A stretch of 54,189 nucleotides of DNA from an uncultured Collinsella sp. (GTDB taxonomy: Bacteria > Actinomycetota > Coriobacteriia > Coriobacteriales > Coriobacteriaceae). The translations under genes and the position numbers were made by a program. The notes under the pieces are model-generated. The model was not told the DNA's origin and ran no database searches. It worked only from the letters and a program-made list of their open reading frames with translations. The stretch is from positions 1 to 54,189 of the forward strand of contig CAUFMB010000012.1 of the NCBI GenBank assembly GCA_959026535.1, in the 5' to 3' direction. Positions 34,397 to 42,765 of this stretch are shown here, in pieces (positions within the stretch are counted from its first letter, which is position 1; every line of letters starts with the position of its first letter).

Positions 34397-35908
34397 TTAT
34401 CGATAGGAAACACTCTGCTGGGAGTCCTTGACGACTACGTCGTGGGCGCCGCCTTCGACGATGGAGGTAGAGCTTACCAGGGTCAGGCGTGCCTTTTCCT
34501 GGAGCTCGGGGATTGAGAGGGCGCCGCAGTTGCACATCGTGGACTTGACCTTGTAGAGCGTGCCGCCCACGCCGTCCTTGAGGGAACCGGCGTAGGGAAC
34601 GTAGGAGTCGACGCCCTCGACGAAGCTAAGCTTCGCGGCGCCGCCCAGGTCGTAGCGCTGCCAGTTGCGAGCACGCGCAGAACCCTCGCCCCAGTACTCC
34701 TTCATGTACTGACCGTTCACGTTGACGCGCTCGGTCGGGCTCTCGTCAAAGCGGGCGAAGTAACGACCCAGCATCATAAAGTCTGCACCCATGGCAAGGG
34801 CGAGCGTCATGTGGTAATCGTAGACGATGCCGCCATCGGAGCACACGGGCACGTAGACGCCGGTCTCCTCGTAGTACTCGTCGCGAGCGCGGCAGACGTC
34901 GATCAGCGCGGTGGCCTGGCCACGGCCGATGCCCTTGGTCTCACGGGTGATGCAGATGGAGCCGCCGCCGATACCAACCTTGATGAAGTCGGCACCGCAG
35001 TCGGCCAGGAAGCGGAAGCCCTCGGCGTCGACGACGTTGCCGGCACCGACCTTGACGTCCTCGCCGTAGTTGGCGCGGATCCACTCGATGGTGCGCTTCT
35101 GCCACTCGCTGAAGCCCTCGGAAGAGTCGATGCACAGGACATCGGCACCGGCCTCGATGAGCAGCGGCACGCGCTCGGCATAGTCGCGGGTGTTGATACC
35201 GGCACCGACCATGTAGCGCTTGTCGCCGTCGAGCAGCTCGTTGGGGTTGGTCTTGTGGCTGTCATAGTCCTTGCGGAAGACGATGCCCATGAGGTGATCG
35301 TAGTCGTCGACGATGGGCAGGGCGTTGAGCTTATTGTCCCAGATGACGTCGTTGGCAACCTTAAGGCTGATGTTCTTGTCGCCCACGATGAGCTGCTCAC
35401 GCGGGGTCATGAACTCGGAGACCTTCGTCTGGTGGTCATCGCGACTGGGACGATAGTCACGGCTGGTGACGATGCCCAGGAGCTTACCCTTGGGAGTGCC
35501 GTCGTCGGTGACCGGCATAGTGGAGTGACCGGTCTTCTCCTTGAGCTCGATGACCTGCTCCATGGTCATGTCGGGGGTCAGGGTGGAATCGGACTGAACG
35601 AAGCCGGCCTTGTGATCCTTGACGGCCTTGACCATAGCGGCCTCGGACTCGGCGCTCTGGGAACCGTAAATGAAGGACAGGCCACCCTCGGTAGCGAGCG
35701 CGACACCCATGTCGACGCCCGAGACGGACTGCATGATAGCGGAAACCATGGGGATGTTCAGGGTGATTGCCGGCTTCTCACCGCGCTTAAAGCGGGTCAG
35801 CGGCGTCTTAAGAGAGACGTTGTTGGGGATGCACTGCGAGGACGAGTAACCAGGGACCAGCAGATACTCCGAAAACGTGTGGGACTCACCGGGAAAGAAC
35901 GTAGCCAT
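34397..35908 (-). CDS. guaB: IMP dehydrogenase
   Basis: Oxidises IMP to XMP, the committed step of GMP synthesis. The barrel surrounds a CBS pair (about 105-230, with HSTMPVTDDG and LNALPIVDDYDHLMG). The active-site loop is GIGGGSICITRETKGIGRGQ, with the catalytic Cys near residue 318. 503 residues. ATG 35908 follows AAAAAGGAGAAAC. A 12-bp palindrome lies in its leader. It is monocistronic. Confidence 0.95.
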   Translation of the reverse strand: MATFFPGESHTFSEYLLVPGYSSSQCIPNNVSLKTPLTRFKRGEKPAITLNIPMVSAIMQSVSGVDMGVALATEGGLSFIYGSQSAESEAAMVKAVKDHKAGFVQSDSTLTPDMTMEQVIELKEKTGHSTMPVTDDGTPKGKLLGIVTSRDYRPSRDDHQTKVSEFMTPREQLIVGDKNISLKVANDVIWDNKLNALPIVDDYDHLMGIVFRKDYDSHKTNPNELLDGDKRYMVGAGINTRDYAERVPLLIEAGADVLCIDSSEGFSEWQKRTIEWIRANYGEDVKVGAGNVVDAEGFRFLADCGADFIKVGIGGGSICITRETKGIGRGQATALIDVCRARDEYYEETGVYVPVCSDGGIVYDYHMTLALAMGADFMMLGRYFARFDESPTERVNVNGQYMKEYWGEGSARARNWQRYDLGGAAKLSFVEGVDSYVPYAGSLKDGVGGTLYKVKSTMCNCGALSIPELQEKARLTLVSSTSIVEGGAHDVVVKDSQQSVSYR

Positions 35909-35966
35909 GTTTCTCCTTTTTCCATGCGACCGGTCGGCTGCAGGCCTCGTAGGACCCAGCCCAACC

Positions 35967-35978
35967 TTGGGCGCCCAA
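35967..35978. promoter_or_regulatory. Palindrome TTGGGCGCCCAA between guaB and the ModE-like gene
   Basis: A perfect 12-bp palindrome lying between the divergent genes guaB and 36102-36446. It could be an operator for the regulator or only a structural repeat. Confidence 0.35.
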
Positions 35979-36003
35979 TACTGGAGAAGTATCTTAACGC
36001 ACT

Positions 36004-36032
36004 TTGACTGCTACAATGCATGATTTAAGAAG
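36004..36032 (+). promoter_or_regulatory. Possible promoter of the ModE-like gene
   Basis: TTGACT (36004-36009) and TAAGAA (36027-36032) with a 17-bp spacer on the plus strand. The -35 is good and the -10 is weak. Confidence 0.35.
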
Positions 36033-36101
36033 AGCACACGAGGGTTTGACGCAGGCTTTGCGTTTGCCCAGCAAACACTTTAGCGGGGAGACGTGGAGCG
36101 T

Positions 36102-36446
36102 ATGGAGTACAAGACGACGGCAAAGTTGGTCATTCAAGCGTGCGACAAAGATCTGCCGGGCGTGTTCGGCCACGGCTGCGTCTTACTGCTGCAAGGTATC
36201 GCCCGCGAGCGCTCGCTCAACCGTGCCGCAAAGAGCATGGGCATGGCGTATTCCAAGGCCTGGCGCATTGTGAACGAAGCCGAAGGTCAGCTGGGCTGCA
36301 AACTCATCGAGCGCGACGGCGCCCGCGGATCCACCCTCACCCCCGCCGGCGAGCGAGCCATAGCGGTCTACGAGGAGCTGCAGACCGACATCAACCAAGT
36401 AATTGCCGCAAAGGCCAACGACCTCATCGCCAGCATAAAAGAATAG
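36102..36446 (+). CDS. ModE-like winged-helix regulator
   Basis: A 114-residue protein made only of the ModE N-terminal DNA-binding domain. The helix-turn-helix reads LNRAAKSMGMAYSKAWRIVNEAE (positions about 35-57) and the wing ends with TLTPAGERAIAVYEEL. It lacks the molybdate-binding (MOP) domain, so an effector is not evident. ATG 36102 gives MEYKTTAKL; a GTG at 36093 is an alternative start. No molybdenum transport genes are nearby, so the target is unknown. Confidence 0.8.
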   Translation: MEYKTTAKLVIQACDKDLPGVFGHGCVLLLQGIARERSLNRAAKSMGMAYSKAWRIVNEAEGQLGCKLIERDGARGSTLTPAGERAIAVYEELQTDINQVIAAKANDLIASIKE

Positions 36447-36486
36447 CTAATTTAGGACGGGGCCTTATAGCCACACAACCCCTTCT

Positions 36487-36561
36487 CATAAGTTGCGGTG
36501 AAATAGGGACTGTTTATGCGGTTAAAGCCGTAAATCAATCCCTATTTCACCGCAACTTATG
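36487..36561. repeat. 75-bp near-perfect palindromic element
   Basis: Arms 36487-36512 and 36536-36561 match over 25 of 26 bases. The loop carries an inner hairpin. It lies between the convergent ModE-like gene and the PLP-fold gene and could end both transcripts. Its size and near-perfect pairing are more typical of a MITE or REP-like mobile repeat than of a simple terminator. Confidence 0.6.
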
Positions 36562-36579
36562 GAGTTGAGGATGATTTAG

Positions 36580-37572
36580 CTAGTTGCGGAGGGCATTATC
36601 TAGGGTGGCGGCCACGATCAAGGGGTCGTCGCTGCCGGCGAAGAGGCGGATGGTGCTCCCCTGCTTGCCGCGCGTGGCCGAGAGGCGCGTCGTTGCGCCG
36701 CCGGCGGGCGATGTACGAAACTCCCCCGGCAAAGCATCGAAGAAATCACCCGCACTGCGCTCGATAAGGTCAAACTCAACTGCCGGGCCAAAGCCGTGCT
36801 CGAGGATTCCTGTCGCAACCGCATGGTCGGGATGCGAGCTCAGTCCGGGATAGCGCACGTTGCACACCATCTCGTTGGCGGCCAGATACTCGGCCAGCGC
36901 ACGGGCGCGGTCGAAATGCGCCTGCATACGGACGTCGAGCGAGTCCAGTCCCCGCTCCAGCACACCGGCCTCGTCAGCAGGCATATCAAGCTTGGCCAAG
37001 CCACAGCCCTCAAGCAGGGTATGCGCGCACTCGGCCGCGGCATCCACACGATGGCGCTTGAGCTGCGAGCGCGCGACCGATACGGCAACCAACTTGCGCG
37101 GAGCATCACCGGCGCATACGCGATCGAGCGCCTCGAGCGACAGCGCAGAACCCAGCCGCAGCGAATCGCAGCCAAAAGCTGACGCCACGGTGTTGTCCAC
37201 AACCAGCAGCGCATGGGCCTCACGCGCCGCCCGACCCAGCGCACGAAGATCGGGCACGCGCAGTCCAAACCCGCCAATGGAGTTGACGAACCACCACAGG
37301 TGCGGCCCCTCGGCATCAAACGAAGCATCAAAGCCATCGGACGCAGCAGCAAACGCCGCAACCGACGACTCCTCCACCATAGCCACGTCGCAGCCATCAA
37401 AGCCGCGCGCAAACGCATCGGCAAAGTCATCCGCAAAGGCCACTAGGCGGTCACCGGGACGCACAATCCCCAGCTGCGACAGCGCTGCCGGCACATGCGG
37501 GGCCGCAAGCAACCGCGCCTCACGCGCGCCGGCCCTCAAAGCCCAGGCCTCTTCTAGCTGCTGTACGCCCAT
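36580..37572 (-). CDS. Degenerate Cys/Met-metabolism PLP-fold protein
   Basis: The protein matches the cystathionine gamma-synthase/lyase family in fold wording: LLVVDNTVASAF (PLP-binding Asp), CNVRYPGLSSHPDHAVA and a C-terminal RLSATRGKQGSTIRLFAG. But where the family has S-x-T-K-Y-x-x-G-H the sequence reads SVARSQLKRH, so the PLP lysine appears to be replaced by arginine. The N-terminal GGT and SGMAAI regions are also missing; at 330 residues it is short. ATG 37572 follows AAGGGACGG. It may be a pseudoenzyme, or the lysine may be provided elsewhere. It is preceded by a strong terminator and is probably monocistronic. Confidence 0.7.
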   Translation of the reverse strand: MGVQQLEEAWALRAGAREARLLAAPHVPAALSQLGIVRPGDRLVAFADDFADAFARGFDGCDVAMVEESSVAAFAAASDGFDASFDAEGPHLWWFVNSIGGFGLRVPDLRALGRAAREAHALLVVDNTVASAFGCDSLRLGSALSLEALDRVCAGDAPRKLVAVSVARSQLKRHRVDAAAECAHTLLEGCGLAKLDMPADEAGVLERGLDSLDVRMQAHFDRARALAEYLAANEMVCNVRYPGLSSHPDHAVATGILEHGFGPAVEFDLIERSAGDFFDALPGEFRTSPAGGATTRLSATRGKQGSTIRLFAGSDDPLIVAATLDNALRN

Positions 37573-37589
37573 ACGGCACCGTCCCTTCA

Positions 37590-37629
37590 AAACAAAAACC
37601 CACGATGCGGGTGTTCCCCGCATCGTGGG
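37590..37629 (-). terminator. Strong terminator after the GH32 gene
   Basis: A perfect 13-bp stem (CCCACGATGCGGG and complement, 37599-37629) around a 5-base loop followed by TTTTTGTTTT on the minus strand. Confidence 0.85.
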
Positions 37630-37667
37630 CAACGGCTGCAGTATAGCGCCGATATGCGACGAATCGC

Positions 37668-39209
37668 TTAGATGTTGAGCGTGTGATAGTTCACGCTCGT
37701 GCCCGGAGCGTCAACGGTCACGCCATAGGCCTCGGGATAGATGCGCGTCGAAAACACGAGCGCGCCATCATTCACGAACACCTCGACCGACGAGACATCG
37801 CCAACAATGCGCACGTTACGAACCTCGTCGACGGGCTCCCAACGCACGGTACGACCGCAGCCGGCAGAAGCGCGACCCTCATCGGTAAATCGCATCTCAA
37901 AGCGCGAGGGCAGTTCGCCCTCGGCGGGCACAAACTCCAGCTTCAGCTCGTCATCAACGGTCGCGGTAAACGCGCCATCGACACCGTCAACAACAACGTC
38001 AAAGCAGGTATCGTCGGCAACCTCCAACGAGCCCTGCCCCACACGCACCGAGGCATAATGGCGCTCGATCTCGCGAGCCGGCTGCTGCAGCACCACGCCG
38101 CCGGTGCCGGCTGTAAGCTCACGCGGCACCGTCATGCAGTGCTGCCAGCCACACGCCACGGTGGGCGCGTTGCCATAGGTCGGCTCATCGGGCATGCCCA
38201 TCCAGCCGATCAGAATGTGGCGACCATCCTCGGACGTAAACTCCTGCGGCGCATAGAAGTCAAAACCGGCATCCCACAGGCGGAACTCGCCCAGCTCATA
38301 AGCGTCCTTGCCACCAGTGATGTCGCCCGATACAGGCATGTAGCCAGCGGCATACACATTGCCGCGGTCCCAACGACCGCCCTCAAGACCCTGGGGCGAG
38401 AAGGACAGCCACTTCGCCGGTACACCGCCATCCGACTCAAGCTCAAGGTATCCCGGGCACTCCCACATAAAGCCAAAGCGCTCGGGCGTGGAAACGCGGC
38501 TTTCGAGCTCCCAGCTCAGCATATCGGCCGAGCCATACACCAAGATCTCGCCCACATCGCGCCCGGCACCTTCGCCGTGCATCGCACAAAAACGGCTTTC
38601 GACATGCGGCCCGTCCACGCGACGACGCGCGCCCAGCACCATGTGGTAACGCCCATCATCATCGCGCCACACCTTGGGATCACGCACGTGGCAGGTCAGA
38701 TCGTCGGGATAATCCTCGGACGCCAGCACCACGCGCTTTTGGCTGAACTCCCGACCGGCAAGGCCATCAACGCTCTCGACATAAACGGTATCGGCGCGGC
38801 GGCCAGTATTGACGTAGTCGTACGTGCCGTCCGCATCGGAAAGCTTAACGTTGCCTGTGTACAGTACGCGAATGCGGCCGTCCTCGGCAAGCGCGGAGCC
38901 CGAATACACGCCATGGCAGTCGAACGGCTCGTCGGGAAGCAGCGGCGCGCCAACATATTCCCAGTTCATAAGGTCGCGGCTTGTGGCATGGCCCCACATC
39001 TTTACGCCGCCGTTCACATCAAACGGGGCATACTGGAAGTACGCGTGAAACACGCCACCCACCTGGCAGAGACCGTTGGGGTCATTGAGCCAACCCGCCG
39101 GCGGCATAATATGGAAGCGCTGGCCATACGCGCCATAACCGCACTCAGTGGCGGCGGCGTCAACGGCGGCAACCAGCTTTGCAAGATCGCGACCAAGTGC
39201 ATTAGACAT
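37668..39209 (-). CDS. scrB: GH32 sucrose-6-phosphate hydrolase
   Basis: Splits sucrose-6-phosphate, delivered by the adjacent PTS, into glucose-6-phosphate and fructose. GH32 signatures are WLNDPNG (40-46, nucleophile D43), CHVRDPKVW (RDP) and WECPGYLEL (acid/base Glu). A C-terminal beta-sandwich finishes 513 residues. No signal peptide is seen, matching a cytoplasmic substrate. Levan or fructan cleavage is less likely for the same reason. Confidence 0.93.
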   Translation of the reverse strand: MSNALGRDLAKLVAAVDAAATECGYGAYGQRFHIMPPAGWLNDPNGLCQVGGVFHAYFQYAPFDVNGGVKMWGHATSRDLMNWEYVGAPLLPDEPFDCHGVYSGSALAEDGRIRVLYTGNVKLSDADGTYDYVNTGRRADTVYVESVDGLAGREFSQKRVVLASEDYPDDLTCHVRDPKVWRDDDGRYHMVLGARRRVDGPHVESRFCAMHGEGAGRDVGEILVYGSADMLSWELESRVSTPERFGFMWECPGYLELESDGGVPAKWLSFSPQGLEGGRWDRGNVYAAGYMPVSGDITGGKDAYELGEFRLWDAGFDFYAPQEFTSEDGRHILIGWMGMPDEPTYGNAPTVACGWQHCMTVPRELTAGTGGVVLQQPAREIERHYASVRVGQGSLEVADDTCFDVVVDGVDGAFTATVDDELKLEFVPAEGELPSRFEMRFTDEGRASAGCGRTVRWEPVDEVRNVRIVGDVSSVEVFVNDGALVFSTRIYPEAYGVTVDAPGTSVNYHTLNI

Positions 39210-39267
39210 ATCAAAGTCCTAACGGATCGAAAGTAACAAGGCGCCAGAGAACGGCACCAGATACAGG

Positions 39268-39299
39268 AAACGCCCGTGAGCATACAACCCGCGGGCATT
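39268..39299 (-). terminator. Weak hairpin between EIIBC and GH32 genes
   Basis: AATGCCCG and CGGGCGTT arms, loop about 16 bases, then TTTCC. It may reduce expression of the distal gene rather than stop transcription. Confidence 0.4.
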
Positions 39300-39316
39300 C
39301 CCTCAATCAAAAGCTC

Positions 39317-40717
39317 TTAGGCCTGCTCGGAAGCCTTGGGCTCGTCCTTGTACAGGACAAACGAGACGCCAAAGGAAACCAGCGCGGCGACCGCAAACAT
39401 GATCGCGTACTGCACGGGCTGGGCCAGGCACAGCAGGATACCGAAGATACCGGTAACGCCCGTGCCGGAGGCGGCCAGCGAAGTGAGCGCGCAGACCAGG
39501 GCACCGCAACCGCCGCCGATGCAGCCGGCGATGAAGGGCTTAAAGAAGCGCAGGTTCACACCGAAGATGGCAGGCTCGGTAATGCCCATGAAGGCGGACA
39601 GGGCCGAAGGAAGCGCCAGGCCCTTGATCTTGGCATCGCGGGTCTTAAAGGCAACGGCGAGCGCGGCACCACCCTGGGCGATGTTGGCAGCGCTGGCGAT
39701 GGGCAGCCAGTAAGTCACGCCGTACTGGGCGAGCTGGCCCAGGTCGATGGCGGTGTACATCTGGTTAATACCCGTAACGACCGTGGGGGCATAGAACAGG
39801 CCGACGATAAAGGAACCGATGTCGAAGGGCAGGGTCAGCAGGGCCTGGATCAGACCGAGGATGGCGTTCTCGGCCCAGACAAAGATGGGGCCGACGGCAA
39901 CGAGCGTCACGAGCACGGTCACGAACACGGAGACGAGAGGAGTCACAAAGAGGTCGAACATCTCAGGAACGATCTTGTGCAGGCGCTTCTCGAGGAAGGC
40001 GAGAATGGCGCAGGCGATGACGATGGGGATCACATGACCCTGATAGCCGACCCACTCAAAGCTGTACACGCCGGGGATGACGGTGACCATGGTCTGCACG
40101 CCCTCGGAGGCAACCGTATAGGCGCTCTGCAGCGAGGAGTTGATGAATGCACCACCGACGACGGCGCCCAGATACGGGTTGGCGCCAAAGGCCTTAGCGG
40201 CGGAGTAACCGATCAGGATCTGCAGAATGCCAAAGGACGTGCCCGAGACCAGATCGGCAATCTTATAAATAAAGTTATTGGTGTCGAGCGCGATAAAGCC
40301 GTTGGAGGCCATAAAGTTGAGGGCGCTCATAATGCCCAGCAGCAGGCCCGAAGCCACGATGGCGGGGATGATGGGGACAAAGACGTCGCCGAGTACCTTA
40401 ATGGCGCGCATAAAGATGTTCTGCTGCTGCGCCGCGGCCTCCTTGACCTCGGCCTTGGTGGCAGCCTCGACGCCGCTGAGCGCGATGAACTCTTCGTAGA
40501 CCTTGTTGACGGTGCCGGTGCCAAAAATAATCTGGAGCTGGCCTTGGGCTTCAAAGACGCCCTTGGCGCCATCGACATTCTCGAGGGCCTCCTTGTCGAC
40601 CTTGGCGTTATCGGCAATCACCAGGCGCAGACGCGTGGCGCAGTGTGCGGCCGAAACAACGTTGCCGGCGCCACCGATGTTGTCGAGCACCTCTTGGGCT
40701 GATTTGCGGTAGTCCAT
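39317..40717 (-). CDS. scrA: PTS sucrose-type EIIBC permease
   Basis: Imports and phosphorylates sucrose. The EIIB domain has the phospho-cysteine C26 in SAAHCATRLRL; EIIC spans about 105-466 with ten or so membrane helices (GVNLRFFKPFIAGCIGGGCG near the end). ATG 40717 follows AGGAAAGGGAAG. There is no EIIA domain, so phosphate must come from a separate EIIA-Glc-type protein. The neighbouring hydrolase and LacI regulator support sucrose, although trehalose or a beta-glucoside would use closely related permeases. Confidence 0.88.
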   Translation of the reverse strand: MDYRKSAQEVLDNIGGAGNVVSAAHCATRLRLVIADNAKVDKEALENVDGAKGVFEAQGQLQIIFGTGTVNKVYEEFIALSGVEAATKAEVKEAAAQQQNIFMRAIKVLGDVFVPIIPAIVASGLLLGIMSALNFMASNGFIALDTNNFIYKIADLVSGTSFGILQILIGYSAAKAFGANPYLGAVVGGAFINSSLQSAYTVASEGVQTMVTVIPGVYSFEWVGYQGHVIPIVIACAILAFLEKRLHKIVPEMFDLFVTPLVSVFVTVLVTLVAVGPIFVWAENAILGLIQALLTLPFDIGSFIVGLFYAPTVVTGINQMYTAIDLGQLAQYGVTYWLPIASAANIAQGGAALAVAFKTRDAKIKGLALPSALSAFMGITEPAIFGVNLRFFKPFIAGCIGGGCGALVCALTSLAASGTGVTGIFGILLCLAQPVQYAIMFAVAALVSFGVSFVLYKDEPKASEQA

Positions 40718-40773
40718 GACTTCCCTTTCCTCCAACGGGCGCATCTGCACCCGGCCATCTTTGACACTTACAC

Positions 40774-40787
40774 TGTAATCGTTTTCA
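40774..40787. promoter_or_regulatory. LacI/cre-type operator before scrA
   Basis: TGTAATCGTTTTCA overlaps the promoter region of the EIIBC gene. It agrees with the site at 41873-41886 at 12 of 14 positions and with the cre consensus TGWNANCGNTNWCA. Confidence 0.65.
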
Positions 40788-40876
40788 TAGTAGGGTGAAC
40801 GGTAGGAAAAAGGCGGCGAATGGTAGTTTTGGGACAAAAAACGGGGGACTCAAAGGCGGGCAGGCACGATCAAGAC

Positions 40877-41857
40877 CTAGACATTCATCAACTGATGGCC
40901 GAGCTTGAGCGTCTTTAGGCCGTTCTCCCCCTCCGCGCCATCGAGCGTGTTGAGCAACATATTGGTCGCCTCGACACCGCTGGTCAGGTAGCCGTAATGC
41001 ACGGTGGGAATGCCGCCCGTCAGCGCGCGCAAAAACGCGTTGTCGCCGAAACCGCTCACGCGGTGCATGCCCTCGCCCGTGCCGCGAACCTCATCGATGG
41101 CACGCAGCGCGCCCGCCGCCATGGTGTCGGTCGCGCAGGCGATAAACGAAACATCGGGAGCGACGGAAAGCAGCTCACGCGCCGCACCATAGCCCGAGTC
41201 GAGCGTAAACGAGCCCAGGCGAATCAAGGCGGAATCGAGCGGGTTGCCCGCAGCGCGCAGGCCGGCCTCAAAACCGCGACGGCGGTCATAACCGGCAGCG
41301 CGGTCCTCTTCGGTAACTCCGATGTAAGCGATCTTGCCATCCACCCGACCTGCAAGCGCACGGCCGAGCTCAAAGGCAGCCTCGTAATCGTCGTGATAGA
41401 CGCACGCCGCGCCCTCGACATGCTGGCCGATCAACACAATGGGCACACGACACGACTCGATCGCGCGACGGTGCTCATCGGTGATCATGGTTGCCACGAG
41501 CACGATGCCATCGACCGGATGGTTCTGGAACAGGTCGAGATACTCGAGCTCGCGATCGGCCGCGTTATCGGTATTGGCAAGGAGCATCTGGTAGCCACGG
41601 CGACCGAGCACCTGGCCAATACCGGCGGTAATGCGGCTTACGGATTCCGAGTTAATCTTAGGTACGATGACGCCGATGAGCTTGGTGGAACCGGTGCGCA
41701 GCGCGCGAGCCTGGCTGGATCGCACGTATCCGGTCAGCTCAATCGCCTGCTTAATGCGCTCGGCTTTGTCCGCCGAGATATATCCACCGTTGAGGTAGCG
41801 CGAGACGGCGGCGCTCGAAACGCCCGCCAGCTCGGCCACATCTTTCATCTTTACCAC
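40877..41857 (-). CDS. scrR: LacI-family sucrose operon repressor
   Basis: A LacI/GalR regulator of 326 residues. The N-terminal helix-turn-helix is KMKDVAELAGVSSAAVSRYLNGG, followed by a hinge and a periplasmic-binding-like sugar domain (LIGVIVPKINSESVSRI). GTG 41857 is chosen since AGGGG lies five bases upstream, though an ATG three codons later (41848) also fits. The same operator motif upstream of this gene and of the EIIBC gene supports auto- and operon control. Confidence 0.88.
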   Translation of the reverse strand: MVKMKDVAELAGVSSAAVSRYLNGGYISADKAERIKQAIELTGYVRSSQARALRTGSTKLIGVIVPKINSESVSRITAGIGQVLGRRGYQMLLANTDNAADRELEYLDLFQNHPVDGIVLVATMITDEHRRAIESCRVPIVLIGQHVEGAACVYHDDYEAAFELGRALAGRVDGKIAYIGVTEEDRAAGYDRRRGFEAGLRAAGNPLDSALIRLGSFTLDSGYGAARELLSVAPDVSFIACATDTMAAGALRAIDEVRGTGEGMHRVSGFGDNAFLRALTGGIPTVHYGYLTSGVEATNMLLNTLDGAEGENGLKTLKLGHQLMNV

Positions 41858-41872
41858 GAGCACCCCTGTCAT

Positions 41873-41886
41873 TGAAATCGCTTTCA
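41873..41886. promoter_or_regulatory. LacI/cre-type operator before the regulator gene
   Basis: TGAAATCGCTTTCA is an imperfect palindrome centred on CG, 16 bases before the GTG start, and fits both LacI-type and cre consensus sites. Confidence 0.65.
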
Positions 41887-41952
41887 CCATGATACCCGTG
41901 AAGACGGCATGCGAACCAAATCGGCCCACCCAGGTCGAGCATACGCCAGCGA

Positions 41953-42052
41953 GCGGGCAGCTGCCGAGGCGAGGTGCCGCGAAAGAGGAGCGAAGCGTAC
42001 TTTATGTACGCGAGCGACGGTTTGAATGGCAGATCGCCCGGCAGATGCCCGC
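41953..42052. repeat. Large imperfect inverted repeat between scrR and the pel operon end
   Basis: Outer 14-bp arms (41953-41966 and 42039-42052) differ at one base; inside are GGCGA/TCGCC and TGCC/GGCA matches and an apical perfect stem GCGTAC-TTTAT-GTACGC (41995-42011). The architecture resembles the element at 34152-34285: a long rod capped by a small perfect hairpin with an AT-rich five-base loop. Confidence 0.5.
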
Positions 42053-42067
42053 GCAGCGTCGAGCGGT

Positions 42068-42089
42068 CCGGCGTTTGTTAAAACGCCGG
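42068..42089 (-). terminator. Hairpin at the 3' end of the pel-like operon
   Basis: CCGGCGTTT/AAACGCCGG, a perfect 9-bp stem with a GTTA loop, just past the DUF4956 stop. No T-run follows, so it may protect the mRNA end instead of terminating. Confidence 0.45.
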
Positions 42090-42096
42090 AACATAG

Positions 42097-42762
42097 TTAG
42101 CCGTGATATTCGCCGTTGTATTGGATCAACGTCAGATCTTCAACGCCGTCGAGCGCGCGAATGGCGTCCGCATAGGGCATGTCAACACCGTCCGAGAACA
42201 CCTCGACGGCCATTTCCACCTTGTCGCCGCGCATGGTCTTGGACTTGACGGTAAACTTGGTGCGCCCAAATGCACGCACGATATCGTCGCCGGTGGTCTG
42301 GCCCGTGTAGTGAATGACAATCATGTACACGCGCGCCTTGTCCTGGTGGCTCGCAAAGCCGGCAATCATCACCACAATCACCACTGCCGTAAGCCCCACG
42401 AGTGCGTACATGCCGGCGCCTGCCGTAATGCCTGTGGTAATGGCCCAAAAAAGATACAGCAGGTCGAGCGGGTCCTTAACCGCCGTACGATAGCGGACGA
42501 TTGACAGAGCACCGACCATACCGAGCGAGATGACCACGTTGGTCGAAATCGCGAGCGTGACCATGCAGGTGAGCACGCACATGCCCACAAGCGTCACGGC
42601 AAAGCTACGCGAATACACCACGCCGGTAAAAAAGCGCTTGTACACGTAATAGATCAGGATGCCCATGGCGAGCGCCACGAGCAGCGAAAGGCCAATCTTG
42701 GCAGGGTCGACCTGGCCAAACGCCTCCAAGACGGAGTTCTTAAAAAAGTCCCTGGTGCTCAT
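42097..42762 (-). CDS. DUF4956 membrane protein
   Basis: A 221-residue protein with four or so membrane segments (about residues 20-40, 55-80, 85-105 and 110-135) and a soluble alpha/beta tail that may be ferredoxin- or ACT-like. It matches DUF4956 by overall layout and by the conserved VISLGMVGALSIVRYRTAVKDP segment. It is the last gene of the pel-like operon, just after the VTC gene. DUF4956 and VTC genes are commonly neighbours, which suggests a membrane anchor or channel working with the VTC protein. No activity is established. Confidence 0.8.
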   Translation of the reverse strand: MSTRDFFKNSVLEAFGQVDPAKIGLSLLVALAMGILIYYVYKRFFTGVVYSRSFAVTLVGMCVLTCMVTLAISTNVVISLGMVGALSIVRYRTAVKDPLDLLYLFWAITTGITAGAGMYALVGLTAVVIVVMIAGFASHQDKARVYMIVIHYTGQTTGDDIVRAFGRTKFTVKSKTMRGDKVEMAVEVFSDGVDMPYADAIRALDGVEDLTLIQYNGEYHG

Positions 42763-42765
42763 GGT

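Noticed and set aside
35909..36001. Purine riboswitch before guaB
   Set aside because: The short leader lacks the conserved three-way-junction bases; only a 12-bp palindrome is seen.
42068..42089. Strong intrinsic terminator ending the pel operon
   Set aside because: The stem is perfect but lacks a T-run on the relevant strand. It is listed only as a low-confidence hairpin.
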